From a virus, in the IMG/VR virus record IMGVR_UViG_3300006165_000050, positions 1 to 21,874 of that record: a DNA stretch of 21,874 nucleotides. The stretch is one strand, 5' to 3'. The position numbers and the translations under genes were made by a program. A model generated the notes under the pieces. That model had not been told where the DNA came from. It saw only the letters and a program-made list of their open reading frames with translations, and did no database searches. Position 1 is the first letter of the stretch, and every line of letters starts with the position of its first letter. Shown here in pieces: positions 7,450 to 15,333 of this stretch.

Positions 7450-10400
7450 CTATTCAACAGGATTTGCTGCTTTAGCTTTACCAAAATTTTGGTTTATAGC
7501 ATTAAAATAATTACTATTCGTTCTAAATACTGCTAAATCATTAGCTTTTGGAGTATTTGTGTCTACTGAGTCAGGGTCAAGGAACGTTCCGTCTGCAGGA
7601 TTATAGTTTGGTGCTTCGTTAAACATTACTTTACAACCCATACTAACTTCTAAATACAATGGTAGTTGTCTTCCTGGATCTATATCCCATGGAGAACTAT
7701 CGGGTACAGATATATCAAAACTATCAACAACAACTGGTATATCTTTAAAATAATTACCTATTGTTAATTTAAGTAGTGGGCCAATTGGTAAATGAGTATT
7801 GGTAAATCCTGGAGAAATTAATTGCATTAACCTGTTTAATCTTATGTATTGGGCGTCTAGTTCTTGTCTAGTCATTGCATACATTTTAAAACTAAACTTA
7901 GTTGATCTGGATATTTTTTTAAATAAAAATGTTGGACTAGTTCTACCAATATAACCAACGTCTTCAAATTCTGGTGCTAAAGAGTCAGTAAAATCTGTTA
8001 GCATTGCTCTTAATTGTACAGTATGTTTTATTGGTTGTAATGTTTTAAATTGAAAAAGTATTAAATCTTCAAAAGGAACGGCGTTTTTGCCTGCATCTTC
8101 TGGAGTATTTAATGCATTGGCTGGAGCTGCAAATCCATTGGTATCTGTGACAACACTACTATCAGATAAACCTACAGTTTCAAAACCACCAGGTAAAGAA
8201 TATCTATCTGATATATTTTTTCCTTTTTTACCGTAATTTTCTCTAAACCTAGTAACCCTATCTTGTCCATTCCACTGGTCATTTGTTGGTGTTATTGAAG
8301 ATGCATTATTACCATCTAAATATGTTCTAAAGTCTACTATTGAAGTACCTGCTTGGTTTTCTTGGATTTCTTTTATTTTTCCATATGCTATAGTTTCGTA
8401 ATGGTGAGACATATTTGGTATTTCTAATGTCTTAGTATTATCTAGTAATACTGGTGGGGTTTGCTTGTATATTTTATCAATATCAGCTGATCTTTCAGAC
8501 TTGAAAGCTCCATCACTATTTTTATTGTCACTATATCTTAGGCCCTCTTTCGGTGTCCAACCATTATTTCCAAAGTTTGGATTATCTGCCCTAAAACCAG
8601 CTGCTTGATCGTCTATGGTTTCTTCTCTATTGCCCCAAGAGGTTGTTAAGGAAACAGACTGTCCATGTGTACCAGTGGTAGATGTATGTTGACCTACACC
8701 AAAACCGGCGTTAGATCTAAATATTCTTGTACGACCTATACCATAAACAGAATGAGGTCCAAGTAATCCTGATAGTACATCTATTTTTTCTCTACTAGGA
8801 GTAAGTTTTTGAAGTTGTTTTTTTGTCCATCTTCCTAATTTTGCAAATATTCCGTCGCCTCCTTCGCCATCAGTTTTGGGTTTTCCTGTATCCATAGTTG
8901 CTGGATCAAAATATCCAGAACCTAGTTCGTCTGCTAAGGCGTATAATCTGCTTTTACCACGTGTTATGCCTAGGCCATATACGGTACCTTTGGTATAATT
9001 ATCTCTGCCTATTTCGTTTACACCCTTTTCATAGTGGGTACCATCTCCTTCTAATGGTCCTAGGCCATGTCTTACTAAGTGTATTCCTGCAGCATTTGTT
9101 GCTACTTGAGCAACAGTTGATAAACCTAGTGGGTATATTCTAGTTCTAGATAATCCTAGTACAGTTGCACCCTGCCATTTTGGGTTAGTTAACTGCATTC
9201 CTATATTTTTAGCTATAAATATTAGTCCATTAGGACTTAACATATATTGGCCAATTCTATCAACATCTTTTAAGGCTCTATTTAATGAAGTACCTACTCC
9301 TCCACGAACCGCAGTGTCACCATGTACTGGTCCAGGACCGTCACTAAATAAACTCCAGTTTGAACCTATTTCTCTGGTTATATATGGTTGTTTTCCATAA
9401 TATCCCGAGTTGTGTGCTTCATCTTGTAGAGGTAGTGAATTATATAAATCTTGCACAGAAGTTTTAAATTGTCCCTGTAATTCTATTCCACTAGCAAATC
9501 TACTTTTTGCTCCAGTAAAGAATCCTTCTAACGATTGTCCTACACCATCCTTTGCACCAGGTGCAGTTGGTGGTTTAGTATTATTAATCATACCATAAAA
9601 TGTATCATTAAAAAGGTAACTTTGACGTGTAGATATAGCAGTTGGGTAAGTGTATACACTACCATCTATTCCTTTAAAATCTGTTTGAGATTGGTGAGTT
9701 TTATTTAATGTGAAGCCTAATGCTTTTTGGTTTCCTATTCCATCTACTGGTCCACTAAATTTATCGTTATATATTGATCTATTCCAGGCCCATATTTGTC
9801 CTCCACCATTGGCTTGAGTAGGAAAATTAAAGGTCATATTTCCAGGATCTCCTTTAACTCCTGTAAAGTCTGAAACTGATAGGTGATGTTTATTTGGTAT
9901 AAACCCTGCAGCATCAACATCACTAAAACCATTCCAAATACCTATAAGTCCTAATCCTTGATTTCCTGTATGGTTATATGAAAATGTACCGTTTCCTGGG
10001 CCACCTGATATTCCTACAAACTGGGTTGAATTCATATTTAAAGTAAACCCTAATGCATTTATATTTGGTATGCCGTCATGAAGGAATAATTTAGCTGTGC
10101 CATGATTTGGTGGAAGCATATTATTTGCTACTGATGGAGCAGTTCCTGGAGGATTACCCATGTTATTGGCTACACTTGGAGTTGTACCAGGAGGATTACT
10201 CATATTATTTATAACACTTATTCCCGCGTTTATTGGGGAAACCATATTATTTGATACACTTAAACCAGCATTTACTGGGGAAATCATATTATTTGATACA
10301 CCTAACCCGCTATTTGCTGGCGAAAGCATATTATTAGTAACTGTTGGTGTTAGAAATACAGGAGAAAATATAAATCCAGCTGGAGAAAACCCTATTTTAG

Positions 10401-10638
10401 GAGGACTAGCTGGTGCTGGAAATACGTCAGGTAATCCTATACCTGTAAATTCTGTTGGATCTTGTGCTTCTCTATTTGGTGTAAATCCAGTAGCATTTAT
10501 ATTTGATATTCCATCATGTATACCTAATAAGGCAGCTTGTTTTTGAGGCCCTTGCTGTATTGAGGTAGCAATTGTATGGCCTATTCCGCTACTTTTATAG
10601 AAAGATGCTAGATTTACAGTTTCAAATTTTTTCGCCAT
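7450..10638 (-). CDS. Baseplate tail-tube initiator (gp48/gp54-like) with repeat-rich N-terminal extension
   Basis: Only the C-terminal 200 residues (about 850-1030) look like a conserved phage domain. They hold FQFKTLQPIKHTVQLRAML, VGYIGRTSPTFLFKK, FSFKMYAMTRQELDAQYIRL, a loop with LISPGF, LKLTIGNYF, then SSPWDID and LPLYLEVSMGC. This pattern is typical of tube-like baseplate proteins that nucleate the tail tube, as T4 gp48 and gp54 do. The N-terminal 840 residues are Gly/Asn/Pro-rich and probably extended or fibrous. They hold six 14-residue repeats (100-183), four copies of a 25-28-residue unit (41-67, 187-210, 235-261, 298-324), and later G-[LI]-[SG]-x-[TR]-R repeats. It starts 1 nt after the tape measure stop with no clear ribosome binding site, so coupling is likely. 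T4 gp48 is 364 aa, about a third of this length. Assignment of the C-terminal domain is moderate. Confidence 0.6.
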   Translation of the reverse strand: MAKKFETVNLASFYKSSGIGHTIATSIQQGPQKQAALLGIHDGISNINATGFTPNREAQDPTEFTGIGLPDVFPAPASPPKIGFSPAGFIFSPVFLTPTVTNNMLSPANSGLGVSNNMISPVNAGLSVSNNMVSPINAGISVINNMSNPPGTTPSVANNMGNPPGTAPSVANNMLPPNHGTAKLFLHDGIPNINALGFTLNMNSTQFVGISGGPGNGTFSYNHTGNQGLGLIGIWNGFSDVDAAGFIPNKHHLSVSDFTGVKGDPGNMTFNFPTQANGGGQIWAWNRSIYNDKFSGPVDGIGNQKALGFTLNKTHQSQTDFKGIDGSVYTYPTAISTRQSYLFNDTFYGMINNTKPPTAPGAKDGVGQSLEGFFTGAKSRFASGIELQGQFKTSVQDLYNSLPLQDEAHNSGYYGKQPYITREIGSNWSLFSDGPGPVHGDTAVRGGVGTSLNRALKDVDRIGQYMLSPNGLIFIAKNIGMQLTNPKWQGATVLGLSRTRIYPLGLSTVAQVATNAAGIHLVRHGLGPLEGDGTHYEKGVNEIGRDNYTKGTVYGLGITRGKSRLYALADELGSGYFDPATMDTGKPKTDGEGGDGIFAKLGRWTKKQLQKLTPSREKIDVLSGLLGPHSVYGIGRTRIFRSNAGFGVGQHTSTTGTHGQSVSLTTSWGNREETIDDQAAGFRADNPNFGNNGWTPKEGLRYSDNKNSDGAFKSERSADIDKIYKQTPPVLLDNTKTLEIPNMSHHYETIAYGKIKEIQENQAGTSIVDFRTYLDGNNASSITPTNDQWNGQDRVTRFRENYGKKGKNISDRYSLPGGFETVGLSDSSVVTDTNGFAAPANALNTPEDAGKNAVPFEDLILFQFKTLQPIKHTVQLRAMLTDFTDSLAPEFEDVGYIGRTSPTFLFKKISRSTKFSFKMYAMTRQELDAQYIRLNRLMQLISPGFTNTHLPIGPLLKLTIGNYFKDIPVVVDSFDISVPDSSPWDIDPGRQLPLYLEVSMGCKVMFNEAPNYNPADGTFLDPDSVDTNTPKANDLAVFRTNSNYFNAINQNFGKAKAANPVE
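10115..10366 (-). repeat. Six tandem 42-bp (14-aa) repeats
   Basis: Six in-frame 42-bp units lie inside the gp48/gp54-like gene. Each encodes V-x-N-N-M-x-[SN]-P followed by a variable N-A-G-L-S or P-G-T-x-P-S tail, for example VSNNMISPVNAGLS. On the plus strand the units begin near 10115, 10157, 10199, 10241, 10283 and 10325, each with a recognisable CAT[AG]TTATT core. The units differ from each other at the DNA level, so this is an old expansion. Confidence 0.85.
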
Positions 10639-10639
10639 A

Positions 10640-13600
10640 TTATGTTCTCGTTAAACCTTTAGCCATATGCATTACTTCACCTACTTTTTTACCATCCATG
10701 TTTATTACGCCAGGTTGTTGTATCACAGCTATTAGTTGATCTAGTTTTGCTATTATTTCAGTATTTCCACCACTATCTTTTGTACCAGCTGATTCTTTTG
10801 AACTTGATTCTTCTCCTCCACCACTACCCATTATCGAACCTAATCCACCCATTGCTCCAACAAGTGTACCAAGTAATAATAGAGTTGGCATTAAAGGCAT
10901 AAGGGCATATAGTGCCGGTACCATAAGTAATAATCCACCAGCAAATGCGGCAAAGCCGGCACCCATTAAGAACATTCCTTGTCCAGCTGCTGAAAGAGCA
11001 ACTAAAGCTGGCGCCATTTCAGCAAGTAATGGAGCTAATTGGCCAAGAACTGGAATCATACCTGAAACTGATGATAACGCTAGCAATCCAAAGGCTAGTG
11101 GTATAAGACTTGCACCAAGTAGAGCAAGGCCAGGACCTATAAGAAGTAAATTTCCTCCTGCACCGGCTAATTCTGCTAGGGCTGGACCTAATACGGCCAT
11201 GTGTTCTCCTAATACACCTAATAAAGGTATAAATGAAGCGGTCATTGCTAGTGCTAATAACCCATAAGAAAAGGGTATTAAACCTAAGCCAATCATTGCT
11301 AATGCTGGTCCTATAGCTAGTAGTCCTGCACCTGCTCCAGCTAATTGAGATAATGCTGGGCCTAATACTGTTAGATGTTCACCTAATACACCCAATAAAG
11401 GTATAAATGAACCAGTCATTGCAAGTGCTAATAATCCGTAAGAAAAGGGTATTAAACCCAATCCAATTAATGCTAAAGCAGGACCGATTGCCAATAGTCC
11501 GCCGCCTACAGCACCTAGTGCAGCTAAATTTGGAGCCAATTGAACCATTAATTCAGAAAATGCAATTGCAGTTCCTATAACTGGCGCCATTAAAAACATT
11601 GCAGCTGCAAATCCTAGTGTTCCTAATCCTAACATTGTCATACCAAAACCTGCAAGTGCTAATAGTGGAGCAACCATTGCAAGTTGTACTATTCCACCCA
11701 TTGTTCCTTCAACATCTACACCCTTTAACATACCTAGTGCACTTGCAAATGGTATAATTGCTAATCCTAATCCTGCAATTGCCAATGCTCCTAGGGCAAA
11801 AGCAGCTGCACCAACTCCAGACATCATTATAGATCCAATAACTAAAGCAGCAGCTGAAAGTACTATTATTGCTCCTGCCATGGCTATTATAGATCCAGCA
11901 TCTACTCCAGCTAAAAGACTAAATGCAAATGCTGCCGGTATAAGTGCTATTCCAAGAATACCCATTGCTAATGCACCTTGAATAACTTGTGAAGACATAT
12001 TTCCTATTAAAGCGGCCGCCATACCTAATATAATTAGTATACCGGATCCCATTGCTACACTACCCCAATTTATATCGTCGCCAAACTGTTGAGCAGCTTT
12101 TGCAAATACAAACATTGCAGCAGCTATTATTAGCATTCCTGCAGCGGCTTTTAATGCGGATTTTACGTTAAACCCTTTTCCAGGAGTTCCTCCACCCTTT
12201 GATGGTTTACTTTGTTTTTGTTTTTCTTTGGTAATCATTTTTTCTATACCTAAGTTACCAGTTAATGCAGCTCCTTGAGATATTAACTGTACCAGTGCTG
12301 CAGCTCCAGCAACAATAGTTGCAGCAATTTGTGCATTTTCTGCAGTTAGTATTGAATCATTATCTTTTAATATTTCTCCTGTCTGGTTGTAATGTTCTTT
12401 TTGAGCAGCAGTAAGACTTTCTAGTTTATCTGCACTTTGTAGCATTTTTGCTAAATCAGTTCTAGTCATTCCTACAGATTGAGCATATGCCTCTTGTTCT
12501 AAACGATTCATACGGGAGAAGTCTTCATAACTACCCATTTGTTTAACTAATTCTTTAGTCATACCAATAAGGTCATTATTTAATGCTAATTCTCTAGCCT
12601 TATTTAGGTTCATTGATCTGCCCGTCATAACTTGAGCATTCATTTCTGCCTCTATTGACGACTCTATGTTTAATAGTCCATCAGCTATACTAGCAATTTC
12701 TGACATAGACATACCTAATTTTTTAGCGGCAATTGCCGTCATTGTCATGGTTTTAAAACCTTTTTTACCTGCTGCAGCGAATTCTCCATAGTTATCGGCC
12801 ATTTCTTGAACAACTACACCAGGCGCAACCTTATTTGCTTTTGCAAGAGCAACCGTTTGTTCCATCATTGCATCTGCGGCCTCTTGGCTATGGCCGTTCA
12901 TACCTGCTAGTATTTTATTTAATTTTGCTGCTTGTCCGACCGCTATACCATATCTTGTTGACATAAAGACAACTGAATCAGTAATTTTACCTTGAACCTT
13001 TTCAGTTGCATAACCTAGTTTAAGTAATTCTCCTTGTGCAGCTGTAACGTCTTTTACACTTACACCCATCATTGAATATTTGGCAGCTGTTACAGTTGCC
13101 GAGGCTTGTAGTTTTGCAGAATTAGCATAACCAATACCTGTTTCTTGAGCAAAGTCTCTAGCGGCTTTGGCCATTTCAAATAATTTATTAACTATAAATG
13201 CAAATGCCGCTTGGCCGTTTGTAAATATTCCTATATATTTTTGAGCACCTTTTTTCATATCACCAAGGACCCCTTCTTGAGCCTTTAAGGTATCATTTTG
13301 TGTCATTAACCTATCACGTACACTTTCACCAGTTATTAAGGTCTTGTCCAGTTCTTCATTAAGTTCTACAGCTTTGTCGACCTGCTCGGTCATCATGATC
13401 TTTATTTCTTCTTGTGTTTTTGCTTGCTGGGTTAAAAGGTCTGCTAGTTCTACACCAGAAACGCCCTTAGCTTCCATAGCTGCTATTTCTGCAGCATGCT
13501 CTTCGTTCATTGAAACAAGTAAGCTTTCTTGCTCAGCAAATAAGTCTCCTAATTGGATAGATCCGCTCTGGAGCTCTTTCATCATATTAGATTCTATGCT

Positions 13601-13840
13601 GGCCAGGCTGGTTAAGGCTTTTGCAGTACCTAATCTTCCAGCATCAGCTGTTTCTCTAGCTTTTGCTGCAATTGCTGCTGATTGGTCATAACCAGCAATT
13701 TCCTTTGAAAAGATTTTATTTGATTTCTTTTCTTTAGTGATGCTTTTTTCAATACCTGATATTTTTTGCAATAGTGCCAGCTGCTCTTTTTGAAGAGCTG
13801 TCATTTGTTTTTGGTTATCTAAGTCTTTTTTTGAAGCCAC
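10640..13840 (-). CDS. Tail tape measure protein
   Basis: This 1066-aa protein lies in the standard place, after the tail-assembly chaperone pair. Residues 1-200 are heptad-rich coiled coil (LQKEQLALLQKISGIEKSI). Residues 240-490 hold a conserved-looking block with MSMSEIASIADGLLNIESSI, MTGRSMNLNKARELALNN and a GMTRTDLAKML segment, a pattern I associate with tape measures of large myoviruses. After a Gly/Lys linker (about 545-555), residues 560-1000 form many hydrophobic helices, including three 58-residue tandem repeats. The tail end (1010-1066) is polar with a Ser/Gly linker. In tailed phages the tape measure fills the tube lumen, sets tail length and leaves on infection. The start codon is GTG at 13838-13840, 11 nt after the previous stop, with a weak GGA upstream. 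T4 gp29 is 590 aa, so a longer tail is expected. Confidence 0.92.
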   Translation of the reverse strand: MASKKDLDNQKQMTALQKEQLALLQKISGIEKSITKEKKSNKIFSKEIAGYDQSAAIAAKARETADAGRLGTAKALTSLASIESNMMKELQSGSIQLGDLFAEQESLLVSMNEEHAAEIAAMEAKGVSGVELADLLTQQAKTQEEIKIMMTEQVDKAVELNEELDKTLITGESVRDRLMTQNDTLKAQEGVLGDMKKGAQKYIGIFTNGQAAFAFIVNKLFEMAKAARDFAQETGIGYANSAKLQASATVTAAKYSMMGVSVKDVTAAQGELLKLGYATEKVQGKITDSVVFMSTRYGIAVGQAAKLNKILAGMNGHSQEAADAMMEQTVALAKANKVAPGVVVQEMADNYGEFAAAGKKGFKTMTMTAIAAKKLGMSMSEIASIADGLLNIESSIEAEMNAQVMTGRSMNLNKARELALNNDLIGMTKELVKQMGSYEDFSRMNRLEQEAYAQSVGMTRTDLAKMLQSADKLESLTAAQKEHYNQTGEILKDNDSILTAENAQIAATIVAGAAALVQLISQGAALTGNLGIEKMITKEKQKQSKPSKGGGTPGKGFNVKSALKAAAGMLIIAAAMFVFAKAAQQFGDDINWGSVAMGSGILIILGMAAALIGNMSSQVIQGALAMGILGIALIPAAFAFSLLAGVDAGSIIAMAGAIIVLSAAALVIGSIMMSGVGAAAFALGALAIAGLGLAIIPFASALGMLKGVDVEGTMGGIVQLAMVAPLLALAGFGMTMLGLGTLGFAAAMFLMAPVIGTAIAFSELMVQLAPNLAALGAVGGGLLAIGPALALIGLGLIPFSYGLLALAMTGSFIPLLGVLGEHLTVLGPALSQLAGAGAGLLAIGPALAMIGLGLIPFSYGLLALAMTASFIPLLGVLGEHMAVLGPALAELAGAGGNLLLIGPGLALLGASLIPLAFGLLALSSVSGMIPVLGQLAPLLAEMAPALVALSAAGQGMFLMGAGFAAFAGGLLLMVPALYALMPLMPTLLLLGTLVGAMGGLGSIMGSGGGEESSSKESAGTKDSGGNTEIIAKLDQLIAVIQQPGVINMDGKKVGEVMHMAKGLTRT
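10976..11497 (-). repeat. Three tandem 174-bp (58-aa) repeats in the tape measure
   Basis: The unit begins at LLAIGPALALIGLGLIPFSY and ends near QLAGAGAG. Unit 1 covers 11324-11497, unit 2 covers 11150-11323 and unit 3 (more diverged) covers 10976-11149. Units 1 and 2 remain clearly similar as DNA, for example the shared TAAAGGTATAAATGAA stretches 174 bp apart on the plus strand. Residues are almost all hydrophobic or small. Confidence 0.88.
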
Positions 13841-13851
13841 CTGTTATTTTC

Positions 13852-14085
13852 CTATATTCTATCTAGATTATCTTGGTAGTCGTATTTTTTCATCCTATCT
13901 TTAAGATCGGCTAATGCCCCTTGTAAAACCTTATCTTTAGCTAACTTTTTCATAGCTCGCTTTTCTAGGGCCACACCCATTTTTTTAGTTAACCATGATA
14001 TTAGGTCAACAGCAATGTTGTCTTCTTTAAGTGTTTGTTTAATTTCCTTTCGGACAGCCTTTCTTACCTGTTTTTCATTGGTCAT
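13852..14085 (-). CDS. Small basic helical protein between chaperone and tape measure
   Basis: A 77-aa protein beginning MTNEKQVRKAVRKEIKQTL. I chose the ATG at 14083-14085 because AAAGGAG sits 7 nt upstream of it. An in-frame ATG nine codons earlier would place that ribosome binding site inside the gene. The protein is highly charged, rich in Lys and Arg and predicted almost fully helical, with one more hydrophobic helix in the middle (NIAVDLISWLTKKMGVALE). There is no signal peptide or known motif. It lies between the gp51-like frame and the tape measure gene, so it may help tape measure folding or tail assembly. That is inferred only from position. I do not recognise the family. Confidence 0.75.
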   Translation of the reverse strand: MTNEKQVRKAVRKEIKQTLKEDNIAVDLISWLTKKMGVALEKRAMKKLAKDKVLQGALADLKDRMKKYDYQDNLDRI

Positions 14086-14092
14086 GCTTGAT

Positions 14093-14099
14093 CTCCTTT
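14093..14099 (-). promoter_or_regulatory. Ribosome binding site that fixes the start of the 77-aa gene
   Basis: AAAGGAG on the coding strand, 7 nt before ATG at 14085. It is one of the best Shine-Dalgarno matches in the window and shows that the upstream in-frame ATG at 14112 is not the real start. Confidence 0.8.
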
Positions 14100-14111
14100 G
14101 ATTTTGATTCA

Positions 14112-14123
14112 TATATAAATATC
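14112..14123 (-). promoter_or_regulatory. Late-promoter-like motif GATATTTATATA before the 77-aa/tape measure genes
   Basis: An exact copy of the 12-base intergenic motif on the coding strand, ending 26 nt before the 77-aa gene start and lying between the gp51-like stop and the next ribosome binding site. If it is a promoter it would drive the 77-aa, tape measure and gp48-like genes. Confidence 0.45.
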
Positions 14124-14138
14124 AAAGAAGTTTGCTTT

Positions 14139-14396
14139 TTATCTCCGTTTGGATCCTTTATTGGCCTTATCCATTTCTTCTTTTTCAGCTTTTTTGGCAT
14201 TAAGAAGTTTATCCCAATAAAATCGCCTAAGTGCTATTGGCATATCATATAGGTCAGACCATGTGAAACCCCCTTGGGAGTGATATGCCATCTCAAATAG
14301 CATGTTGTGCAGAATGGGCCTATATTCAGGCCCTAGGCCAAAAAAACTGAACGGACATTGGAAGAGTAATTTCTTGCTCATCTCCAGTTGATTCAC
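14139..14396 (-). CDS. gp51-like tail/baseplate assembly frame, probably made by frameshift from the gp26-like gene
   Basis: This open frame overlaps the end of the gp26-like gene by 71 nt in another frame. The meaningful part begins after the overlap: FGLGPEYRPILHNMLFEMAY, then GGFTWSDLYDMPIALRRFYW and a Lys/Glu-rich end. The G-F-[TS]-W-x-x-[LV]-Y-x-M-P-x-x-L-R-R-F-Y pattern is what I know from gp51-type hub-assembly proteins of T4 relatives. Independent initiation looks poor. The first candidate is GTG at 14396 with no ribosome binding site, and the next is ATG at 14381 with GGAG touching the start codon. A run of seven T followed by a hairpin in the overlap suggests a +1 or -2 ribosomal frameshift, which would join about 66 residues to the upstream protein. 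Order tube, frameshifted chaperone, tape measure matches the G/GT layout of phage lambda. Confidence 0.6.
   Translation of the reverse strand: MNQLEMSKKLLFQCPFSFFGLGPEYRPILHNMLFEMAYHSQGGFTWSDLYDMPIALRRFYWDKLLNAKKAEKEEMDKANKGSKRR
14316..14346 (-). promoter_or_regulatory. Candidate programmed frameshift site: seven T, spacer, hairpin
   Basis: Coding strand: CAG TTT TTT TGG in the gp26-like frame (T run at 14340-14346), a 6-nt spacer (14334-14339), then a perfect 6-bp stem GGGCCT/AGGCCC with a 6-nt loop (14316-14333). A competing stem, GGCCTA with TAGGCC, is also possible. The gp51-like frame is reached by +1 or -2 slippage of Phe-tRNA on the T run. A -1 slip reaches TAG after two codons. The GC-rich stem stands out in this AT-rich DNA. 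Confidence 0.6.
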
Positions 14397-15210
14397 TAAA
14401 ATAACTATATGTTAAGTCTATATCAGGAGAAATAGTTTCTATATGTTCTCTGAATGCTAAAGAATCTCTAGAAAGGAATTCATTTTCTACAAAATTTCTA
14501 ATTTTTATAGGATCATTGTCTCCATCTACAGATACTATCATTTTTTTAAGTCTAGTACTTAATTCTGGTCTTACACCAGCAAATCCACCTTTAAATGATT
14601 TTTTTTGCCTTTTTAACTCATCCTGTACAGATTGTTCGTCTCCATGGCAAAGTAATCTAAATTCAATAGTTCTTTTTGATGCAGGTAGCTGTAATGTAAA
14701 CTTATTTTCACCAGCCTCTAAACCTTCTATATTAAAATCTTTATATTCAAATTGAGTAAGATCTACTATTTCTTCTTGTTTATCTCCAGTATTTGGGTCT
14801 GTTAGTTCTACCTTATACTCTTTACCATAAGCAAGTATTCTAGCTGCAACCATTATTGCATTTTTATCACCTACCAATAAGTCATTATAATTTATTGGTG
14901 AAACTATTAATGAACGTAATAGTCTATCTATAACTGTTCCATTTTTTATTAAGTTTTGTGATGTAAGAATATCTTCTTCTTTTGCAGTCATATACTTTAC
15001 ATCTACTTTTCCTAATGCTAGTGCTGATCCTTGGGGATATAATATTCCCTTTGACGGTAACTCTATAGTTTCTGTTGGAAACTTATAATCTGATTCTTTT
15101 ATTTGTGGGTTTGATGCAGGTGTTTCACTGATTACTTTTTGCTTTAATTCATCATTACTTAATCTATCATTTCCTGGGTAATCTGAATCTACTACTTTTG
15201 ACTTTGCCAT
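14326..15210 (-). CDS. gp26-like tail/baseplate assembly protein (chaperone-type)
   Basis: This 294-aa protein begins MAKSKVVDSDYPGNDR. I place the start at 15208-15210 because AGGAG lies 7-8 nt upstream. An in-frame ATG 24 codons earlier lies in AT-rich leader sequence beside the terminator and lacks a binding site. Residues about 45-90 carry the hallmark of T4 gp26-family proteins: ETIELPSKGILYPQG, VDVKYMTAKEEDILTSQNLI and VIDRLLRSLI. The middle is a beta-rich domain (ITLPAS-like strands, FTLQLPASKRTIEFRLL). The C-terminal half is helical, with RLKKMIVSVDGD and SRDSLAFREHIE. It sits between the tube and tape measure genes, the usual place of tail-assembly chaperones, and its last codons contain the proposed frameshift site. 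The normal product would end VQFFWPRA. The shifted product would be about 356 aa. Confidence 0.75.
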   Translation of the reverse strand: MAKSKVVDSDYPGNDRLSNDELKQKVISETPASNPQIKESDYKFPTETIELPSKGILYPQGSALALGKVDVKYMTAKEEDILTSQNLIKNGTVIDRLLRSLIVSPINYNDLLVGDKNAIMVAARILAYGKEYKVELTDPNTGDKQEEIVDLTQFEYKDFNIEGLEAGENKFTLQLPASKRTIEFRLLCHGDEQSVQDELKRQKKSFKGGFAGVRPELSTRLKKMIVSVDGDNDPIKIRNFVENEFLSRDSLAFREHIETISPDIDLTYSYFSESTGDEQEITLPMSVQFFWPRA

Positions 15211-15247
15211 AACTTTTCTCCTATTTATTGTTTGTGTTTGTATAACA

Positions 15248-15259
15248 TATATAAATATA
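15248..15259 (-). promoter_or_regulatory. Late-promoter-like motif before the gp26-like gene
   Basis: Coding strand TATATTTATATA, one base different from the GATATTTATATA consensus, ending 37 nt before the gp26-like ATG. It lies just downstream of the terminator that follows the tube gene, the expected place for a new transcription start. Confidence 0.45.
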
Positions 15260-15280
15260 TATTCCCGTAAAAAAATGCAC

Positions 15281-15312
15281 AAAAAAAGACCCTAACATTT
15301 AGAAAGGGCCTT
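15281..15312 (-). terminator. Rho-independent terminator after the tail tube gene
   Basis: On the coding strand, AAGGCCCT (15305-15312) pairs with AGGGTCTT (15286-15293) across an 11-nt loop. This gives an 8-bp stem with one G-U pair and is followed by a T run that overlaps the stem end (15281-15287). It lies 21 nt after the tube stop codon. It is the only clear intrinsic terminator I see in the window. Confidence 0.8.
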
Positions 15313-15333
15313 ATTTTATAGTTTGTTATAGTA

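Noticed and set aside
10160-10546. 128-codon open frame on the plus strand across the 14-residue repeat array
   Set aside because: It is the antisense of the repeat-rich part of the gp48/gp54-like gene. Its apparent repeats come from the coding strand, and it has no ribosome binding site.
13344-13691. 115-codon plus-strand frame opposite the tape measure coiled coil
   Set aside because: Ser/Ala-rich antisense shadow of a coiled-coil region. No ribosome binding site and no similarity to a known protein.
14334-14346. -1 frameshift at the T run of the gp26-like gene
   Set aside because: After a -1 slip the frame reads TTG GCC TAG and stops at once, so only +1 or -2 reaches the gp51-like frame.
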